DNA of 64,000 nucleotides from Janthinobacterium sp. (GCF_009923995.1 NZ_RFSK01000013.1:1-64000); one strand, 5' to 3'. Positions 52,123 to 62,313 are shown, counted from the first letter of the stretch. Made by a program: numbers and translations. The notes: generated by a model from the sequence alone, not told the origin.

Positions 52123-53421
52123 TTGCATAGTAAAATCGTAATCGTAGGTGGCGGGGCAGGCGGCCTGGAGCTGGCCTGCAAACTCAGCCGCAAGCTCGGC
52201 GCCGGCCAGGTCACCCTGGTCGACAGCCGCCTGTACCATATCTGGAAACCATCCCTGCATGAAGTGGCGGCCGGCACCCTGGACATCCACCAGGAAGGCC
52301 TGTCGTACCAGATGCTGGCGCATGACAATGGTTTTACCTATGTCTACGGTCCCCTGATCGCGCTCGACGCCGCCTCGAACAGCCTGACCGTGGGCGCCAT
52401 CGCCACGGACAAGGACGAGCAGCTCCTGCCGCAGCGCCAAATCAGCTACGACCAGCTGGTGCTGGCCGTGGGCAGCACTTCGAATTACTTCGGCGTGCCC
52501 GGCGCCAAGGAAAACACGATTTCCCTGAATGCCACGGAAGACGCGGAACGCTTCCGCCTGACCTTGCTCAAGCTGCTGGCCATGGCCGAGCAGCGCCAGG
52601 GCGACGCGGGCCATCCCGGCGTCGATATCGTCATCATCGGCGGCGGCGCCACGGGCGTGGAACTGGCGGCCGAGCTGCGCGAAGCGAGCGGCGTGTATGC
52701 GGCCTATGGTTTCCAGAACCTCAACGCCATCAAGGACGTGCGCATCACCCTGCTCGAAGGGGCGCCGCGCATCCTCGCGCCGCTGCCCGAGCGCGTCTCC
52801 ATCGCCGCGTCGAAACTGCTGCACCAGCACGGCATCACCGTGGTGACGGACACGCGCGTGACGGCCATCGACCCCGACCAGGTGACGGTGGCCAGCGGCA
52901 CCAGCTACGCGGCCGACATCTGCGTGTGGGCGGCCGGCATCCGCGCGCCGGAATTCCTGGCCACCCTGGGCTTGCCGACCAACCGCGCCGGCCAGCTGGA
53001 AGTGACGGGCATGCTCAACGTGCAGGGCCATGCGAATATCTATGCGCTGGGCGATTGCGCCGCCTGTACCGGCCCGGATGGCAAGCTGGTGCCCCCGCGC
53101 GCCCAGGCTGCCCACCAGCAAGCTGATTACCTGCTGAAAACCTTCGTGCTGCAGGCGAAGGGCAAGCCGCCGCAGACGAAACCGTATGAATACCTCGATT
53201 ACGGTTCGCTCGTGTCGTTCGGCCGCACCACCTCCGTCGGTACGCTGATGGGTTCGCTCAAGGGCCTGAGCTGGTTCGTCGAAGGCTTTGTCGCCCGCAT
53301 GATGTATGTCAGCCTGCACCTGATGCACCACAATGCCGTGCTGGGCAGCGTGCGCACGGCCGTTATGGCCATGGGCCGCTTCCTCATCAAGCGCAGCACG
53401 CCGCAGGTCAAGCTGCACTGA
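52123..53421 (+). CDS. NAD(P)/FAD-dependent oxidoreductase, type II NADH dehydrogenase (NDH-2)-like
   Basis: KIVIVGGGAGGLELACKL, DIVIIGGGATGVELAAELRE, IYALGDCAAC; TTG start. Confidence 0.88.
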   Translation: MHSKIVIVGGGAGGLELACKLSRKLGAGQVTLVDSRLYHIWKPSLHEVAAGTLDIHQEGLSYQMLAHDNGFTYVYGPLIALDAASNSLTVGAIATDKDEQLLPQRQISYDQLVLAVGSTSNYFGVPGAKENTISLNATEDAERFRLTLLKLLAMAEQRQGDAGHPGVDIVIIGGGATGVELAAELREASGVYAAYGFQNLNAIKDVRITLLEGAPRILAPLPERVSIAASKLLHQHGITVVTDTRVTAIDPDQVTVASGTSYAADICVWAAGIRAPEFLATLGLPTNRAGQLEVTGMLNVQGHANIYALGDCAACTGPDGKLVPPRAQAAHQQADYLLKTFVLQAKGKPPQTKPYEYLDYGSLVSFGRTTSVGTLMGSLKGLSWFVEGFVARMMYVSLHLMHHNAVLGSVRTAVMAMGRFLIKRSTPQVKLH

Positions 53422-53440
53422 AGAATGACTTGTTTCACTG

Positions 53441-53466
53441 AAAAAGGGGCCGCGAGGCCCCTTTTT
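53441..53466. terminator. Bidirectional intrinsic terminator
   Basis: AAAAAGGGGCC-gcga-GGCCCCTTTTT between convergent genes. Confidence 0.85.
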
Positions 53467-53980
53467 ATTTGCCCCGCGGGGCGGGCGCCGCCTCGCAGCG
53501 CGCCTTGGTCATGGGAAAGGCGATGGTGGTGAACTTGCCCTTCAGGGTGCCCACGATGCTGGCGTGCAGGATGCGCTCGCTGTCGCGGCGGTAGATGATG
53601 CGGCTGGGAAAGTCGTTGTCCAGGTTGGCGAAGATGAATTCATTCGGCTTGTCCTGGCGCAGCAGATTGAAGACGACGGGCGGCTGGCCCGATGGCTGCA
53701 CGATGTAGGCCAGCTGGCCCGGTTCCGTCAGGCGGATCTGCACGAATTCAAAATCCGTCGTCTTGCCGCCTTTCACCGTGCGGCTCGTGCCGAGGATGGT
53801 GCCGCCGGCGGCCGTGCTCCACTGTTCGCCGGAGCCCGGTTCGGCCCCATCGACGTTCCAGCAGCCGGCCAGCCAGGCCAGCTTGTCCACCGTTTCCGGC
53901 GGCGGCACGGTGTTGCCGGCGGCCCGGGCCGCGCCCATGGCCAGCAGCGCGGCCAGCAAGGTCATTGCGTATCGTTGCAT
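53465..53980 (-). CDS. DUF6265-like secreted protein
   Basis: signal peptide; LAWLAGCWNVDGAEPGSGEQWSTAAGGTILGTSRTVKGGKTTDFEF. Confidence 0.65.
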   Translation of the reverse strand: MQRYAMTLLAALLAMGAARAAGNTVPPPETVDKLAWLAGCWNVDGAEPGSGEQWSTAAGGTILGTSRTVKGGKTTDFEFVQIRLTEPGQLAYIVQPSGQPPVVFNLLRQDKPNEFIFANLDNDFPSRIIYRRDSERILHASIVGTLKGKFTTIAFPMTKARCEAAPAPRGK

Positions 53981-54120
53981 GCCATCTCCTGTCGTTGCGG
54001 TGTGTGGGCGCTCCCTGGGGCGCGCCCGTCCAGTGTAGCCGATGCTGGGCTGCACACGGCAAACACTTTATACTCGGCAAAGAGAGCGACCTTCCCCCCC
54101 CCATCTTGCCGAGGAGCACC

Positions 54121-54705
54121 ATGCACGAGACTTCCACGCCGCAGTTAGACGCCGCACCGGGCCGGTTCGATGATCGCTACATCAGCTTGAACAGCCTGGG
54201 CCTGGAGCCGGAGCAGCTCGATTTCTACCAGCTGCTGCTGGCCTGCGCGGGCGAGGAGGGGGCAAGCGTGCGGCAGGCCTTGCGTTTCCGCGTGGCCGGG
54301 TGTGGCAGGGCCAGTTTCATCGGCTCGCTGGACGCGCTGCCGGCGCCGCTGGCCACCTTTCCCCTGTGGCGCGCCGAGCTTGAAGGCTGGCCCGGCGAGC
54401 TGGCGCGCGAGGAATTGCTGGCGCGGACGAGTGCCTCGCTGGGCCAGCCTGCCGGCGTCTTCCTCGCGTCGCCCGCCTGGCGCCTGGCATTGCCCGACAT
54501 CTGGCAAAGCCTGCTGGCGCTGGCATGGACGGGAGCGGACCATGCGGCCGATGCCGCGCTGACGGCGCAATTGACGGATGTGTTGCGTGTTGGACATTTT
54601 TTGCAAATCCTGGAAGGCCGGCGCGCCAGCCTGGCCGGGCATGGCGCACGCCGCGCCGTGCTGGGCGCGCAACTGCTCTGGCCTGAAGGCTTGCGGCCGC
54701 GCTGA
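54121..54705 (+). CDS. Hypothetical protein
   Basis: complete ORF starting MHETSTPQLDAAPGRFDDRYISLNSLG; no recognised family. Confidence 0.6.
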   Translation: MHETSTPQLDAAPGRFDDRYISLNSLGLEPEQLDFYQLLLACAGEEGASVRQALRFRVAGCGRASFIGSLDALPAPLATFPLWRAELEGWPGELAREELLARTSASLGQPAGVFLASPAWRLALPDIWQSLLALAWTGADHAADAALTAQLTDVLRVGHFLQILEGRRASLAGHGARRAVLGAQLLWPEGLRPR

Positions 54706-54721
54706 CGCGCGCGGCTTTTGC

Positions 54722-55435
54722 TTATTCTTTTGGCGTGATGCGGGGCAGGATGACGCTCAGGGCCGTGCCGCCTTGCGGGTTGGCCGTCAGGTGCAGGCTG
54801 CCGCCCAGGTAGTGCACGCGTTCGCGCACGGAACGCAGGCCATGCTTGCTCATCTGCACGGGAGCGCTGCCGGGCAAGCCCACGCCGTTATCCTTGACCG
54901 TCATCATCAGCGCGTCTTCATTGTCGTCGATGATGATGTCCACTTCGCTTGCCTGCGCGTGCGCGGCGATGTTGCTCAGCGCTTCTTCCAGGGTGCGCAG
55001 CAGGGCCACGCCCACGTTGCGCGGGCAGATCAGTTCATCTTCGGGCAGGCTGCAGCGCACGGTGATCTTGTGTTGTTCGGCAAATTGCGTGGCCAGTTCG
55101 CCCAGCGCCACGTTCACGCCGAGGAATTCCAGCTTGTCGTTCCACAGCTTCATCTGCATCTGGCGGTTCGTCTCGATGACGTTCAGCAGCAATTGCTTCA
55201 TGGTTGCCGCCCGGTCGAGCAGGGGCGCTTCCTGCGGCATCTTTTGCGTCAGCAGCGACAAATGCATGGTCAGGGCCGTCAGGGAGGAGCCGAGGCTGTC
55301 GTGCAGCTGGCGCGACAGGGCGCGCCGCTCGTTATCCCAGCTGGTATTGACGTGGCCCAGCAGTTCGCTGAGGTCGGCGGCGCGTTCCGCATCGGCCTGG
55401 GCCGCTTCCTGGTTCGGATCTGTTTGTGCGGACAT
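54722..55435 (-). CDS. Cytosolic HisKA_3-type sensor histidine kinase (NarX/DegS-like core)
   Basis: RRALSRQLHDSLGSSLTALTMHLSLL, HATPase motifs DNGVGLPG; no TM in the chosen start. Confidence 0.8.
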   Translation of the reverse strand: MSAQTDPNQEAAQADAERAADLSELLGHVNTSWDNERRALSRQLHDSLGSSLTALTMHLSLLTQKMPQEAPLLDRAATMKQLLLNVIETNRQMQMKLWNDKLEFLGVNVALGELATQFAEQHKITVRCSLPEDELICPRNVGVALLRTLEEALSNIAAHAQASEVDIIIDDNEDALMMTVKDNGVGLPGSAPVQMSKHGLRSVRERVHYLGGSLHLTANPQGGTALSVILPRITPKE

Positions 55436-55578
55436 AGCGCCCCGTGAATGGTGAAAGGATAGGACCAAATTCAAGTGGTGGATCATACATGAGGATTCCA
55501 TCGCAGGGCGCATGGATGGAAAATTTCTGTCTTTTAGGCAATTTTAATCTCCTCCCATCATTTTTATGCAAAAAATAA

Positions 55579-56148
<570 letters not shown>

Positions 56149-56161
56149 GGCCGTCAGGCAT

Positions 56162-56199
56162 AAAAAAACCGGCTGGCCCCATGGCTCGCCGGTTTTTTT
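56162..56199. terminator. Bidirectional intrinsic terminator
   Basis: AAAAAAACCGGC...GCCGGTTTTTTT between convergent genes. Confidence 0.75.
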
Positions 56200-56232
56200 G
56201 CGTCTTGCGCGGCAGCTGCGCGCTGGCCGGCG

Positions 56233-57216
56233 TCAGGCGATCGAGGGGATGCCGCTCTTCTGCATGTTCACCTGGGCGGCGATCACTTCGTGGGGCGAGC
56301 AGCAAAAGCGGTTCTTGCCGGCGCGCTTGGCTTCATACAGGGCCGTATCGGCCGCGCCCAGCAGCGACTCGACGGAAGTGGCGTCGTCCGGGTAGATGGC
56401 GATGCCGATGCTGGTCGACAGGCGCAGGGTCAGGTCGTTGATGAAATACGGTTCGGAAATGACTTCGATCAGCTTGGCGGCCGGTTCGCGGGCGTCGCCC
56501 TTGCCGGCCAGGTTGCCCAGCACGATGACGAATTCATCGCCGCCGATGCGCGCCACCGTGTCTTCCTTGCGCGAGGCGCCCACCAGGCGCGCCGCCACCA
56601 TCTTGAGGATGTCGTCGCCATAGCCGTGGCCGTAGCTGTCGTTGATGGCCTTGAAGCCGTCCAGGTCCAGGTACAGGATGGCCGACTTGCCCCGGTTGCG
56701 GGCCGATTGCTGCAGGGTGTGTTCGATGCGGTCTTCCAGCAGGCGCCGGTTGGGCAGGCCCGTCAGCGGGTCGTGCAGGGCCAGTTCCTGCTGCTGCTTG
56801 CTGTACTGCGCCAGTTCCTTGTACAGCAGGCGCACTTCCAGCATGTTGTGGATGCGCTTGTGCACTTCCATCAGGTCGAAGGGCTTGCTGATGAAGTCGC
56901 GCGCGCCTGCTTCCAGGGCGGCGATCTTGAAGCTGGGCTGCGCCGTCAGGGCCAGCACGGGCAGGTAGCCGCCGTGCTCGATCTCCTTCAAGCCTTTCAT
57001 GACCTGGAAACCATTGAGTTCCGGCATTTGCAAGTCCAGCAGGATCAGGTCGTAGCAATGTTCCTGGTGCAGGGGGCAGACCTGGGCCGGGCGCATGGTG
57101 GCCGTGACGTTGGTATAACCGGCATCGCGCAGGATTTCCAGCATCAGGTCGACATTGTCGGGGGAATCGTCGACGACCAAAATTTTGGCTTTCAAAATCT
57201 CATCTTGGCTGGGCAT
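56233..57216 (-). CDS. Response regulator (REC)-GGDEF diguanylate cyclase
   Basis: REC KILVVDDSPDNVDLML...LILLDLQMPELNG, RKED I-site, GGDEF. Confidence 0.93.
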   Translation of the reverse strand: MPSQDEILKAKILVVDDSPDNVDLMLEILRDAGYTNVTATMRPAQVCPLHQEHCYDLILLDLQMPELNGFQVMKGLKEIEHGGYLPVLALTAQPSFKIAALEAGARDFISKPFDLMEVHKRIHNMLEVRLLYKELAQYSKQQQELALHDPLTGLPNRRLLEDRIEHTLQQSARNRGKSAILYLDLDGFKAINDSYGHGYGDDILKMVAARLVGASRKEDTVARIGGDEFVIVLGNLAGKGDAREPAAKLIEVISEPYFINDLTLRLSTSIGIAIYPDDATSVESLLGAADTALYEAKRAGKNRFCCSPHEVIAAQVNMQKSGIPSIA

Positions 57217-57534
57217 GTAGGGTCTCGGTTATACGGTCTATGCAACGCTGGCTTCTACCGCAGGTAATGGGCTGGCGACGGCTCGACAGGATAGTAGCGC
57301 CTTGCAACAAGATAGGGCGCACAACAGCGCATGAACTCGCTTCTGCCATTCCTGGCAGCCAGGGCCGATTGTCGGCACCCTGCCATGCAGGTGTGCTTCT
57401 GCATTTCAGTGTAGCAAACTTCAGTGAAGTTGCTTGTAGGACAGTGCCGCGTCTGAAAGTAGGAAGGCCAACCCATGGAAATGATCATTTTGTCCTGAGT
57501 AATGTATTTCCTTGCATCATCTTTTGTACGGCAG

Positions 57535-59988
57535 TCAAGGGGCTGCGGCGGCCAGGTGTGGGGCCGCCAGGCTGGCCACGGCGGCCAGCAGTTCGGCCGG
57601 GTCCAGCGGTTTCGAGATCCAGGCCTGGAAGCCGCTGTCGAGCGCCTGCTGGCGGTCCTGCGGCCGCGCGAAGGCCGTCAGCGCCAGCGCCGGCAGGGCG
57701 CCGGCCGCCCCGGCGCGTATCTGCGCCAGCAGGTCGAAACCGTCCATGCCGGGCATGCCGATGTCGCTCACCAGCACGTGCGGCTGCACCGTCGCCAGCA
57801 GGGCCAGCGCCTGCGCCGCGCTGCCGGCGCCATGCACTTCGGCATGGTGGTCGCGCAGGATGCGTTCCGTCAGCTCGCGCGCGTCGGCCTCGTCGTCCAC
57901 CAACAGCACCTTGATGCCGCGCAAGTCGCTGGCCGCGGGCGCCGCCTGGCCCGGGAGGCGTGCCGCGGCGGGCGGAGTGAGCGGCAGGCGCACCGTGAAG
58001 CTGGCGCCCTGCATGTCGCCGCCGCTGCTGGCCGTTACCGTGCCGCCATGCTGTTCCACCAGGTGCTTGACGATGGCCAGCCCCAGCCCCAGGCCGCCAT
58101 GCTTGCGCGTGGTCGAGGCATCGGCCTGGCGGAAGCGGTCGAAGACGTGGGGCAGGAAGTCTTTCCGGATGCCGATGCCGTTGTCGGCCACCGTGATGGC
58201 CAGGCGCGTGCCGTCGCGGCGCACGCCGATCTCCACGCGGCCTCCCTGGGGCGTGAATTTCAGGGCATTCGACAGCAGGTTCCAGATGACTTGCTGGATG
58301 CGGCTGGGATCGCCCGTGATGCTGCCCGCATCGCTGGCGACGTCGCAGAGGATGGTGATGTGCTTGGCGTCGGCCGCCGGGCGCAGGGTTTCGATGGCCG
58401 AGGCGATGACGGTGGCCGGCACGAGGGCTTGCAGGTCGAGCAGCACCTTGTCGGACGTGATGCGGCTCATGTCGAGCAAGTCCTCGATCAGCTGCGCCTG
58501 CGCGCGCGCATTGCGCTCGATGCTTTGCAGGCCCCGGTGCAGGTCGGCCTCGTCGCGCGTGCCGCGCCGCAGCACCTGGGCCCAGCCCAGGATGGCCGAC
58601 AGCGGCGTGCGCAGCTCGTGCGACAGGGTGGCGAGGAAATCGTCCTTCAGCTGGTTCGTGCGCTCGGCTTCGGCGCGCGCCTCGCGTTCGCTGTCGAGCA
58701 ATACCTTGCGCTCCTCGGCGGCCCGCGTGGCGGCCGCATACAGGCGCGTATTGTCCAGCGCGACGGCGGCCTGGGCGGCGATGGCCGCGACGATGCGTTC
58801 GCTGCGCGCGCTGAACATGCCCGCCTGCGGGTGGCCCAGCAGCAGGCGGCCCAGCAGGTAGCCCGAGCGCGAGCTGACAGGCAGGCTCAGGCAGCTGCGC
58901 AGGGGCGGGGCGGCGCCGGCGTGGCCGTCGGGCGCCGCCAGCAAGTCATTCCGGCGCATGGCCGGCCCCTGGCGCAGCTCCGCGGCGATGGCGTCGGCCT
59001 GGCGCAGGCTGATGCCGCTCACGGCGCGCGCCCGGTGCGTTGCCTGCTCGTCGTCATGGTAAAAGAAGGCGCCGAAGCGCGCGCCGCTGATGCGCGTGGC
59101 CGCATCGACGGTTTCCTGCAGCAGGGAGGGCAGGTCCAGGGTGCCGGCCAGGGCGGCGCCCGTATTGTTGAGCAGCTCTAGCACGCGGGTTTCGTCGCGC
59201 AGGGCTTCCTGCGCCCGCTTGACCTGGTCGACGTCGGTGCTCGTGCCAAACCAGCGCAGCAGCTGGCCGCCTCGGTCGCGCACGGGATTGGCGCGCGTCA
59301 GGAACCAGCGGTACTGGCCGTCGGCGCCGCGGATGGGAAATTCCATCTCGAAGGGCGCGCCGTCATGCAGGGCGGCCTTCCAGCCCTGCAGCATCTGCGG
59401 CAGGTGCTGCGCATCGTAGGCGATGCTCCAGCCGTCGCCCGCCATCTGCTCGGCGGTGGTGCCCGTGTAGTCGTGCCAGCGCTGGTTGTACCAGGCCATG
59501 GTGCCGTCGAAGCTGGCGATCCAGGCCAGTTGCGGAATGGAATTGGCCAGCGCGCGCAAGTCTTCCTCACTCTGGCGCAGGCTGTCCTCGGCCGCCTTGC
59601 GCTGGCTGATGTCCTGGATATATGTGGTCAGGCCGTCGCTGGAAGGGAAGATGCGCACTTCCAGCCAGCGTCCCAGGGGCGGGTACAACAGCTCGAAGCT
59701 GCTGCCTTGCTGCTGCGCCATGGCGCGCCGGTAGTGCGATTCCAGCTCGCTGCCCTGCAGGCCGGGGCAGGCTTGCCACAGGCTGCTGCCGGCCAGGCTG
59801 GCCCCTGGCGGGCGCTGCGGCGCCAGCATGTCGGCGCCGCGCGTGTTGATATAGCGGATGGTCCAGTCGCGGTCGAGCAGGCAAAAGCCGTCGGTAATGC
59901 CCTCAAGCAGGCTGGCGAGATGCTCGCCTGACAGGCTCAGCGGCCCGGATGGGGGCAGCAGGTCTTGCTTGCGTTCATGCTTGGCCAT
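57535..59988 (-). CDS. PAS-PAS-GAF hybrid sensor histidine kinase/response regulator
   Basis: HisKA LATLSHELRTPLSAILGWAQ, HATPase DNGIGIRKD, C-terminal REC VLLVDDEADAREL...VLVSDIGMPGMDG. Confidence 0.93.
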   Translation of the reverse strand: MAKHERKQDLLPPSGPLSLSGEHLASLLEGITDGFCLLDRDWTIRYINTRGADMLAPQRPPGASLAGSSLWQACPGLQGSELESHYRRAMAQQQGSSFELLYPPLGRWLEVRIFPSSDGLTTYIQDISQRKAAEDSLRQSEEDLRALANSIPQLAWIASFDGTMAWYNQRWHDYTGTTAEQMAGDGWSIAYDAQHLPQMLQGWKAALHDGAPFEMEFPIRGADGQYRWFLTRANPVRDRGGQLLRWFGTSTDVDQVKRAQEALRDETRVLELLNNTGAALAGTLDLPSLLQETVDAATRISGARFGAFFYHDDEQATHRARAVSGISLRQADAIAAELRQGPAMRRNDLLAAPDGHAGAAPPLRSCLSLPVSSRSGYLLGRLLLGHPQAGMFSARSERIVAAIAAQAAVALDNTRLYAAATRAAEERKVLLDSEREARAEAERTNQLKDDFLATLSHELRTPLSAILGWAQVLRRGTRDEADLHRGLQSIERNARAQAQLIEDLLDMSRITSDKVLLDLQALVPATVIASAIETLRPAADAKHITILCDVASDAGSITGDPSRIQQVIWNLLSNALKFTPQGGRVEIGVRRDGTRLAITVADNGIGIRKDFLPHVFDRFRQADASTTRKHGGLGLGLAIVKHLVEQHGGTVTASSGGDMQGASFTVRLPLTPPAAARLPGQAAPAASDLRGIKVLLVDDEADARELTERILRDHHAEVHGAGSAAQALALLATVQPHVLVSDIGMPGMDGFDLLAQIRAGAAGALPALALTAFARPQDRQQALDSGFQAWISKPLDPAELLAAVASLAAPHLAAAAP

Positions 59989-60251
59989 CGGAAATCCTGC
60001 AACAGTTAGTCTGCCACCTGGGCTGCCGCTTCCCGGTGGTCTGCCATCCCCGGCCGGGGCGGCGCGTCGCGGTCGCGTCACTGGCGGGCCGCGCACCGGC
60101 CAAGATGGAGGATTCCCGTCCGCCGGGTGCCCGCGCCAGCACCGTGTACCTGGGTAGTATTGTAGCTCCAAGCGGCAGGCTGCCACCGCACGCTTGCGCG
60201 CTGGCGGCCCGCGTGCCGGCCGCGTGTTTTTCCGGCGCCTGCAGATAGCAC

Positions 60252-60280
60252 TGGACAGGCGCGAAAGCAGTCCCTATAAT
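60252..60280 (+). promoter_or_regulatory. Near-consensus sigma-70 promoter upstream of the tRNA-Arg pair
   Basis: TGGACA-N17-TATAAT. Confidence 0.6.
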
Positions 60281-60477
60281 CCCGCTTCTTTCGAGACAGC
60301 AACTTCTCGATTCGCTGGATGCCACTGTGAAAGCAGCTGTGTCCATCGATAAAGGCGTCAGCTTTTTGGCGGTGAAAAGGTAGCGGATCATGCGGGGCGG
60401 TATTCTGCAAAGTCAGCTAAGCGATTGAAAAATCGAACTTTTCAAAGCGAAATGAATACGCTATAATGTTTGCCTGC

Positions 60478-60554
60478 GCGGCTGTAGCTCAGCTGGATAG
60501 AGTACTTGGCTACGAACCAAGGGGTCGTGGGTTCAATTCCTGCCAGCCGCACCA
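60478..60554 (+). tRNA. tRNA-Arg (anticodon ACG), CCA encoded
   Basis: GCGGCTG/CAGCCGC acceptor stem, CTTGG-CTACGAA-CCAAG anticodon arm, GTTCAATTC T loop. Confidence 0.97.
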
Positions 60555-60636
60555 GAATACTGAAAATCAGGCTTTGCCTGGTTATGTTGTAAAAAGTTGC
60601 ACCTCCATGTAGTCGATGGAATGTTGTAGAAGTTTT

Positions 60637-60713
60637 GCGGCTGTAGCTCAGCTGGATAGAGTACTTGGCTACGAACCAAGGGGTCGTGGGTTCAATTCCT
60701 GCCAGCCGCACCA
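60637..60713 (+). tRNA. tRNA-Arg (anticodon ACG), identical copy 2
   Basis: 77-nt identical copy of 60478..60554. Confidence 0.97.
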
Positions 60714-60729
60714 GTATCAGCAGTAAATG

Positions 60730-60762
60730 AAAAGCCCGGAGAGTCCGCTCTCCGGGCTTTTT
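60730..60762. terminator. Intrinsic terminator after tRNA-Arg copy 2
   Basis: AAAGCCCGGAGAG-tccg-CTCTCCGGGCTTTTT. Confidence 0.88.
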
Positions 60763-60783
60763 GCATTGCCGCGCGTGCTGTCC

Positions 60784-62007
60784 TTACGGCACGACATTCA
60801 CCAGGTTCGACAGGCTCAGGATCTTGCCCAGCGTTTCGCTGTTGGCGCTGTGGCTGGGGTCCCTGTTGACCGAAAGAAATTTCCCTTCCTGGTTCGAGAT
60901 GCTCAGCGCTCCCGACATCATGCCTCCCGTCGTCAGCAGGGTACCCAGCACGGTCGTGTACTTTCCTGCATTGCCCTGCACGCCGCCGCCGACAAAGCTG
61001 CCTTCGTAAATGCTGCTGCTGATAATGGTATTGCTGTAGGTATTCGATTTCAGGTTGATGCCGTATTGCACCTGCTCGAAGCGGGGCGCAATGATCGTGT
61101 TGTGGCTGAAATGGTCGGCGTCTATGCCGTTGAGCAGGCTTTCAAAGCCGATGTTATAGAACTTGTTGCCGTTGAAATAATCCGTCTGGTTCGGGCCCTT
61201 CTCGGCGCGCAAGCCTGTTTCGCCCGCGATGCGGCCACCCGTGAAGGTGTTTTCATTGACCCAGTTCTGGCTGCCCGTGCTTTCCGTCGTCAGGTAGATA
61301 CCCACCGCGTTCTGGTACAGGTAATTGAATTGCACCTTGTTGTACTGCGATCCCTTGGCGGTGCCGTCGCCCGTGACCTTGATGCCATTCCTGAATCCCT
61401 CGATCCAGCGAGCGTTGAGGTTGGCATTCGAGGCGTTGAGCAGGGTGACGCCGGAGCCGCTGTAGGTGCTGTAATCGGGCGTGGCGCTGGTCCAGCTCCG
61501 GCCGACGATTTTTTCCAAATACACATCATGGGTATTTTCCACGATGATGCCGTCGCCAGGCCCGAAGTACAGGGTGCCCAGCGACGTCAGGCGGATGCGT
61601 TTGTTCGCAGGCAGGCGCAGCGCACCCTGGAATCTGTATTCGCCTGCATCGATCACCAGTTCCTGGCCGGATTTCAGCCTGCCGATGGCGGCCGTGACGG
61701 CAGGGGTATTGTTGGCCGACGCTTCCGACAGGCCGAACCACTTGGCGTGCAGGGCGCCGCTGTACGAACGCTTGTACAGTTTGTTGCCGCTGAGGATGGT
61801 CGTGGCACCGTCGGTGTCGGCGGCGGTACCCGTGCCGGACAGGTAAAACAGGCCCTCGCGGCCCGTATCCGAGATGAACACCACGGGCGGCGGCGCCGGA
61901 TCGCCTTGCAGGGCGCTGATGCTCATCATGGTCTGGGCATGCACGGCCGGCGTCAGGGCGAGGGCGGCAAAGGTGGCGAAGGCGAAAGTCGAACAGGCAG
62001 GGCGCAT
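60784..62007 (-). CDS. Secreted right-handed beta-helix (pectate-lyase-superfamily-like) protein
   Basis: signal peptide; ADTDGATT... and repeated N/G/T-rich parallel beta-helix coils (NTHDVYLEKI, NASNANLNARWIEGFRNGIKV). Confidence 0.7.
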   Translation of the reverse strand: MRPACSTFAFATFAALALTPAVHAQTMMSISALQGDPAPPPVVFISDTGREGLFYLSGTGTAADTDGATTILSGNKLYKRSYSGALHAKWFGLSEASANNTPAVTAAIGRLKSGQELVIDAGEYRFQGALRLPANKRIRLTSLGTLYFGPGDGIIVENTHDVYLEKIVGRSWTSATPDYSTYSGSGVTLLNASNANLNARWIEGFRNGIKVTGDGTAKGSQYNKVQFNYLYQNAVGIYLTTESTGSQNWVNENTFTGGRIAGETGLRAEKGPNQTDYFNGNKFYNIGFESLLNGIDADHFSHNTIIAPRFEQVQYGINLKSNTYSNTIISSSIYEGSFVGGGVQGNAGKYTTVLGTLLTTGGMMSGALSISNQEGKFLSVNRDPSHSANSETLGKILSLSNLVNVVP

Positions 62008-62229
62008 GATTTCCTCTGGTGGCGGGAGTGGGACGGCTGAAATTTATTTAATTATCTTAAATATAACATCATTAAATAACGTTGTTTTATTTAAATGTAA
62101 AAGAAGTACTTTTTCGCACCGCGCAGGCGGTGTGCGCGGTGCGCCCAGGCAGTTGGTCCGCATCAACTGTGAAATATCGCCGCCACGCCCTTTGCCATTC
62201 TGCAAAGCCCTGCTATAATCGTGTCTTAG

Positions 62230-62306
62230 GCGGCTGTAGCTCAGCTGGATAGAGTACTTGGCTACGAACCAAGGGGTCGTGGGTTCAATTCCTGCCAGCC
62301 GCACCA
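62230..62306 (+). tRNA. tRNA-Arg (anticodon ACG), identical copy 3
   Basis: 77-nt identical copy; own promoter TTGCCA-N16-TATAAT at 62192-62219. Confidence 0.97.
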
Positions 62307-62313
62307 GAATATC

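Noticed and set aside
60442-60711. 89-aa - strand ORF (MRLAGIEPTTPWFVAKYSIQLSYSR repeats) across tRNA genes
   Set aside because: It is the antisense translation of the tRNA-Arg copies; the same peptide recurs at 62044-62304 for the same reason.
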